A stretch of 64,000 nt of DNA from assembly GCF_020911885.1 (NCBI RefSeq), contig NZ_CP087132.1, forward strand, positions 992,001 through 1,056,000. The letters run 5' to 3'. The translations under genes were made by a program, and so were the position numbers. This document shows, piece after piece, positions 59,644 to 64,000 of this stretch. Source of the DNA: Flavobacterium acetivorans (GTDB lineage Bacteria > Bacteroidota > Bacteroidia > Flavobacteriales > Flavobacteriaceae). The stretch's first letter is position 1. Each line of letters begins with the position of its first letter. A model generated the notes under the pieces. The model was given only the letters and a program-made list of their open reading frames with translations, was not told where the DNA came from and made no database searches.

Positions 59644-62025
59644 TTATGGCTTTTTCAAACTATCTTTCGTTACCGCCAAACTATCTTTTACAGTAGGGTT
59701 TACCAAAGTATGGTCAATCACTACCGGACTAGGTTTGATTCTTTTTTTGATAACCACGGCATCAGTCAGGACAAAAGGAGTTGGCATCATCCAAGAGGCT
59801 CTTTGGCTAATATTAAATAATGGATTGCGCATTAAATCAAAAGAACTTTCCAGTAACTGCATGTCAAAAACGGCGGTTTTAGCGATGCTGAATTCCATAT
59901 CCAGCGGCTCGTTATGCACTACATAATAGCTTAGGATTTTCTTGCCGTTTCTTTTTAATTGCAATCCTTGTTGTTCTAAATGCTTTACACCATTGGCTGT
60001 AAAGTTATTTATGCTCATCTTTTCATTGGCAAAAATATCATAACGATTCACTTTTCGATTCGGAGAAATCCTAATTTTTAAATAGCGTTGATTTCCGGCG
60101 ATACTATCTTTTAGAAAGTGAATTGTAGGTTGAGGAATATCTTTTTTAGGCGCTTCGGCAGCGAATGTAAATTCGGAGTTGTATTTGCTAAAAAGAGGAG
60201 TTTCATTGTGAATTATTGGTGATTTAGGATTTTCTCCTAAATATTGTTTTGTCCAGGAGTCCAGATTTTTGTCATAAGTAACCCAGTTTGCGGCTTTTGA
60301 TTCGGCATCATAAACATACAATAGGCTGTTTGATTTGGCTTTTCCTTTTTCATAACCGGATTCGTAATGCGCTTTCGCAAAAAAGCCAATAGAAGCCAAT
60401 AAAAAAGCAAAAGACCACCATCCTTTTTTGATAAAACTACCAAAAGTGGGTAGTAACAAACCAAAGGTTAAAACGGTAAGCATAGCACTTCCAAACAATA
60501 CTTTTAAGCCTAAGCCTATAGGGAACATTTGAATAAATGGAGCAATGATGATTAGCGCCGGAATACTTAATAAAAGGTTAAGCGTTTTGTTTGTTTTTTG
60601 GGTGACGATAAAAACAGTGAAAGCCAATAGGCCAAAATAGACGGGAATTATTAAAAAGCCAGCTCCTTGCAGACTAATTGCGAGATAGGCATTAATAAGC
60701 AGCCAAATAAATAGTGGCGCTATATAATGATTCATCTTGATTTTCTTAGCAGAAAAACGTTGGTAAAACGCAAAACTGATAGCCATTGCTAAAAAGACAA
60801 AAGCGGCTATATAGGCGTGACCATTATAGGTAAATCCGTTGAGTAGATCATTGTATTGCGGATAAAGAATTAAGAGCAGTTTCCATCCTAAAAAGGTGAT
60901 TAAGCCAGCGCTGATTAATGAGCCTAAGAAAGGAATGAATCCTCGCATGATTTCTTCAAAGGACAAGATGCGTTTAGCGATTCCGATGAAGATGAGCATT
61001 AGGAACAGTAATGTTGCAATAATCACCATAGGAACAACCCAGCTAAAGGGATAGTTTATAAAAGTATAAGGTCCTGTAAAATAAATGTAATCTTCGCTGG
61101 CTTGAGTGGCATTCAAATCAGCATTTGAAAAATAGCTTAGCAAAGGCATTAAATAGCTGCCTTGGTGTGCTAATGTGTTTTTGGCTAAATGGTTGCTGTC
61201 ATCCTGTGCTGTATGGTAATTGTAGTGACCGTCTATAAAAGCGAAATTGTAGCCTTGAATATCTCCTTTTTCTCTAAAAACGGTCAAATCAGTGTCGTTA
61301 GGGAGCATTTTGTAAATGCTGTACATTAGAGAATTAGAAACAGGATAAGTAGTTTTAGCAGCAGCAAATTCCTTTACCAGAGCGGCGTTTCCTTTATTGG
61401 TCTCCATTAACATGTAGCTTGGTCCTGAGGAACCTCGGGCTTCAAAATTAAGTGCGAGTCCAATTTCTTTGGCCCAATGGTGTTGGGTTACAAAAAGAGC
61501 GGCACCATTTAGACCTAATTCCTCTGCATCAGTAAACAGAATAATGATGTCGTTTTTATGTTGTTTCTTGTCGTATAAAAAAGAGCGCACACCTTCTAGT
61601 ATTGTGGCTACTCCAGATCCTGCGTCACTGGCGCCATAGGAATAGGAGTGAGGAGCACTGTCATAATGCGAAAGTAAAAGTAATACCTTGGAATTGTTGG
61701 TTCCTTTTATTTTTGCCATTATATTTTTGGACTTGACTAAATTGCCCCAATCAGTCAAAGTGTAGCCTTCTTGAATAGAAGTTTGCAAGCCTAATTTGCT
61801 TAGTTCTTTTTGCAAATAAAGAGCTACTTGATCATGATTCTCCGAACCTACATAATGAGGTTGTTTTGCGATAGCTTCTACCTGGGCAAAAGCTCTTTTG
61901 GTAGAAAACTCAGCGAGAGGACCTTCATCATCCGAAGTCCATTGCGGCATCATGCTAAAGTAAATGAATCCTAGGGTTAGCAGAAAAAATAAAATTGCAA
62001 AAATAGAGGAGTAATCTTTTTTCAT
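59644..62025 (-). CDS. M28 family zinc aminopeptidase with multi-helix membrane domain
   Basis: A 793-residue protein: N-terminal anchor (about 7-27), an M28 catalytic domain (about 60-310) with metal ligands in L-S-H-Y-D-S-A, G-A-S-D-A-G-S-G-V-A, the catalytic/ligand pair in F-T-D-A-E-E-L-G-L-N-G-A, and H-Y-N-Y-H-T near residue 270, then eight or nine membrane helices (about 330-560) and a C-terminal extracytoplasmic domain. It is probably an exopeptidase acting at the periplasmic face. Its last 100 bases or so belong to a 76-bp repeat plus a variable tail; see the remnant at 58265. Confidence 0.9.
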   Translation of the reverse strand: MKKDYSSIFAILFFLLTLGFIYFSMMPQWTSDDEGPLAEFSTKRAFAQVEAIAKQPHYVGSENHDQVALYLQKELSKLGLQTSIQEGYTLTDWGNLVKSKNIMAKIKGTNNSKVLLLLSHYDSAPHSYSYGASDAGSGVATILEGVRSFLYDKKQHKNDIIILFTDAEELGLNGAALFVTQHHWAKEIGLALNFEARGSSGPSYMLMETNKGNAALVKEFAAAKTTYPVSNSLMYSIYKMLPNDTDLTVFREKGDIQGYNFAFIDGHYNYHTAQDDSNHLAKNTLAHQGSYLMPLLSYFSNADLNATQASEDYIYFTGPYTFINYPFSWVVPMVIIATLLFLMLIFIGIAKRILSFEEIMRGFIPFLGSLISAGLITFLGWKLLLILYPQYNDLLNGFTYNGHAYIAAFVFLAMAISFAFYQRFSAKKIKMNHYIAPLFIWLLINAYLAISLQGAGFLIIPVYFGLLAFTVFIVTQKTNKTLNLLLSIPALIIIAPFIQMFPIGLGLKVLFGSAMLTVLTFGLLLPTFGSFIKKGWWSFAFLLASIGFFAKAHYESGYEKGKAKSNSLLYVYDAESKAANWVTYDKNLDSWTKQYLGENPKSPIIHNETPLFSKYNSEFTFAAEAPKKDIPQPTIHFLKDSIAGNQRYLKIRISPNRKVNRYDIFANEKMSINNFTANGVKHLEQQGLQLKRNGKKILSYYVVHNEPLDMEFSIAKTAVFDMQLLESSFDLMRNPLFNISQRASWMMPTPFVLTDAVVIKKRIKPSPVVIDHTLVNPTVKDSLAVTKDSLKKP
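59729..59804. repeat. 76-bp direct repeat, right copy
   Basis: Encodes part of the C-terminus of the M28 peptidase. One mismatch with 58362-58437. The reading frame is preserved between copies. Confidence 0.9.
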
Positions 62026-62055
62026 TTTTTGGTTAATAGAATTGGGGTTGTGGTA

Positions 62056-62406
62056 TTAAAGGTCTTTTTTAACTAGCATATAGTAGTCATTGTCCAAAAG
62101 CATGTAGCCTTGGTCATAGAGGAAATGGTAGGTATTTCCTGTTTTAGTTTGTAAAATGTTAGTAAAAAATTCAAAATCAAATCCCTTACTCAAGAGTTTT
62201 GCTCTTGTGGTTTTGGATTTTCCTTCTGGATTTAGTTCAGATAGAATGCGGTAATTCTTGCGCAATTTGTTGTTGATGTTGCGCATAAAATTGTTGCTGT
62301 CTTTGTTTATTTTGTTGTTATAGGCATTACGGCAACCGTCACTACAAAATTTCTTGTCTTCGCGACCTATGATTTTTTCGCCACATTCTAAACAGCTTTT
62401 CATCAT
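62056..62406 (-). CDS. Small zinc-ribbon protein
   Basis: A 116-residue protein with an N-terminal zinc ribbon: C-L-E-C-G (Cys5 and Cys8) and F-C-S-D-G-C-R (Cys21 and Cys25), as in DUF2116-type proteins. The rest is basic and helical, with no known domain. The ATG overlaps the stop of the nitrilase-GNAT gene (ATGA), indicating coupling. Nucleic-acid or protein binding is possible. Function unknown. Confidence 0.8.
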   Translation of the reverse strand: MMKSCLECGEKIIGREDKKFCSDGCRNAYNNKINKDSNNFMRNINNKLRKNYRILSELNPEGKSKTTRAKLLSKGFDFEFFTNILQTKTGNTYHFLYDQGYMLLDNDYYMLVKKDL

Positions 62407-63929
62407 TTTAGTTTTTTAATTTGATACAAGTCGTTTCTACGGTCTTTTAGAATTCTGACACTTCCATGCTCATGTAATTCTTTTAGTAAATTCAAATCGA
62501 CATCAACAATAAGCGTCATTTCAGTATTAGGTGTTGTTTCTCCTTTGATTCCGTTGCTTGGAAAAGCAAAATCAGAGGGTGTAAAAACGGCCGTTTGTGC
62601 ATATTGAATGTCCATGTTGTTTACTTTAGGCAAGTTTCCTACACATCCGGCTACGGCAACATAGCATTCGTTTTCTATAGCTCTGGCTTGGGCACAATGT
62701 TTTACTCTCGTGTATCCATTTTGGGTGTCTGTTAAAAAAGGGACAAATAAGATATTCATTCCTTCGTCTGACATTAATCTTGAAAGTTCTGGAAATTCTA
62801 CATCATAGCAGATCATGATTCCTATTTTTCCACAGTCGGTATCAAAGGTTTTGATTTCGTTTCCGCCACTCATTCCCCAGTGGAACACTTCGTTTGGTGT
62901 GATATGAATTTTGGTATACATCTCATAGGTTCCATCTCTTTTACAAAGAAAACCAACATTGTATAAGGTGCCATCAATAATGTGAGGCATACTCCCGGTG
63001 ATGATATTGATGTTGTAGGATATGGCTAATTCCTGGAATCTCTTGCGTATAGGTTCAGAATAACGGGCTAATTCTCTAATGGCATCTGCTTCTGAGAGGT
63101 GGTTGTAATCGGCCATTAAGGGAGCAATAAATAGCTCCGGAAAAAGAGCAAAATCGCTTCCGTAACCGGAAACGGCATCAATAAAAAATTCCGACTGTTC
63201 GAATAAAGCTTCTAAATCTTTTAAGGGACGCATTTGCCATTGGATTAATCCCAAGCGGATGACGCTTTTTTCCAGATTTATTATCCGTGGACTTTCGTCA
63301 TAATAGATGTTGTTCCATTCGAGTAGAACGGCAAACTCTTTGGATAGTTTGTCACCTTCTAGATAGTTTTTCATGATTCGCATGACATGGAAGTCATTGC
63401 TTAGTTGAAAGGAAAGAACGGAGTCGTGCAGTTCTTTTCGTTTTACTTTCTCTATGTATTCTTTTGGGGTTAGGGCGTCAGCGTATTTTCCGTAGTTTGG
63501 AATTCTTCCGGCAAAAACAATTGATTTTAAATTTAGCTGTTCGCAAATTTCTTTTCGGGCATCATACATTCTTCTTCCTAAACGCAATCCACGGTATTTT
63601 GGAGCAATGAAAACATCAATTCCATATAAGACATCTCCTTTTGGATCATGGGTAGAGAAAGAGTAATTGCCGGTTATTTTGGCATAATCGTGTTTTTTAT
63701 CAACTAGGTCTTCGTTTACGATTAAGGATAAGGCAGAGCCTACCACAATGTCATCTACTAATATTACCAACTGTCCTTCAGGAAATAATTGTAGTAGTTT
63801 CTCTATATGTGATTCTTTCCAATAGGAACCTACCATCTCTGGATAGGATTCGATCATAGAGTTCTTGAGTTCTTTATAGTCTTCTATTCTTAGATTTCTA
63901 AGTTCGACTTTGTTGATTTCCGTTTGCAT
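62403..63929 (-). CDS. GNAT acetyltransferase-carbon-nitrogen hydrolase fusion
   Basis: A 508-residue two-domain enzyme. Residues about 8-190 are a GNAT fold (Y-R-G-L-R-L-G-R-R-M-Y near residue 117 as the acetyl-CoA loop). Residues about 220-490 are a nitrilase-superfamily amidohydrolase with the catalytic triad Glu in F-P-E-L-F-I, Lys in Y-T-K-I-H-I-T-P and Cys in M-I-C-Y-D-V-E-F-P-E. Such fusions are common in Bacteroidetes and their substrate is unsettled. Followed by the coupled zinc-ribbon gene. The start codon is 71 bp from the window edge. Confidence 0.92.
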   Translation of the reverse strand: MQTEINKVELRNLRIEDYKELKNSMIESYPEMVGSYWKESHIEKLLQLFPEGQLVILVDDIVVGSALSLIVNEDLVDKKHDYAKITGNYSFSTHDPKGDVLYGIDVFIAPKYRGLRLGRRMYDARKEICEQLNLKSIVFAGRIPNYGKYADALTPKEYIEKVKRKELHDSVLSFQLSNDFHVMRIMKNYLEGDKLSKEFAVLLEWNNIYYDESPRIINLEKSVIRLGLIQWQMRPLKDLEALFEQSEFFIDAVSGYGSDFALFPELFIAPLMADYNHLSEADAIRELARYSEPIRKRFQELAISYNINIITGSMPHIIDGTLYNVGFLCKRDGTYEMYTKIHITPNEVFHWGMSGGNEIKTFDTDCGKIGIMICYDVEFPELSRLMSDEGMNILFVPFLTDTQNGYTRVKHCAQARAIENECYVAVAGCVGNLPKVNNMDIQYAQTAVFTPSDFAFPSNGIKGETTPNTEMTLIVDVDLNLLKELHEHGSVRILKDRRNDLYQIKKLK

Positions 63930-64000
63930 AAGATCTTTTGATATTGGCTAAAGTAGTTAATTTCTTATTCAGTAGCAAACGTTTACAAATGTTTATAATC

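Overview
The window is about 64 kb of low-GC chromosome, almost certainly from a Flavobacterium or a close relative in the Flavobacteriaceae. The evidence is the gliding-motility lipoprotein GldH, a DUF4837 lipoprotein, two TonB-dependent receptors with carboxypeptidase-regulatory-like N-termini, a PSP1/RicT protein, an Nramp-USP fusion, a lycopene cyclase, and several promoters matching the Bacteroidetes pattern TTG-N18-20-TAnnTTTG. It is mostly core genome with short remodelled patches. No tRNA, rRNA, CRISPR array, phage or complete insertion sequence was seen.

Layout. 1-7300: end of a LysM protein, DUF4837 lipoprotein, GNAT acetyltransferase, S41 protease, rnpA, plsC with an acyl-ACP desaturase, an HD hydrolase and a small unknown. 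7456-22000: a heme locus. The leftward arm is hemH-hemJ-histidine kinase-enoyl-CoA hydratase. An AraC-type regulator sits in the middle, and the rightward arm is hemA-hemC-ktrB-ktrA-hemD-hemE-unknown-hemF-hemB-cytochrome c. Every step from glutamyl-tRNA to heme is present except hemL. 22094-29800: ogt, succinate-semialdehyde dehydrogenase, a PolB-type exonuclease, an SpmAB-like protein, a 23-codon membrane peptide with its own terminator, class I fumarase and scoAB. 29809-33876: ricT-gldH-PBP1A. 34062-36898: trhO-trhP(U32)-ferredoxin, a compact tRNA-hydroxylation operon in which the U32 C-terminal domain is duplicated onto TrhO. 37153-44266: bacilliredoxin, then lycopene cyclase, thioredoxin-like protein and TonB receptor, divergent from mntH-USP and an MntR-type regulator. 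A palindrome covers the TonB-gene promoter. 44280-50383: TonB receptor, YfiR and a sensor with HAMP and PAS domains but no output domain. 50868-53338: feoA-feoB and a 41-residue Cys-rich FeoB partner. 53468-64000: SCO protein, M13 peptidase, EamA transporter, a YeeZ-like dehydrogenase, a remodelled M28 peptidase region flanked by 76-bp direct repeats, a zinc-ribbon protein and a GNAT-nitrilase fusion.

How the genes fit together. The window is rich in metal and heme handling: Fe(II) uptake by Feo, Mn/Fe uptake by Nramp and probably one TonB receptor, nearly complete heme synthesis, and heme or copper users such as cytochrome c and SCO. A palindrome TGATA-N2-TATCA occurs next to both the feoA promoter and the araC/hemA intergenic region and may be a shared iron- or heme-responsive operator. 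The strongest candidates for new biology are the TrhO/TrhP domain sharing, the YfiR plus output-less CHASE8-like/PAS receptor, the direct-repeat tail swap in the M28 peptidase, and the tiny membrane peptide.
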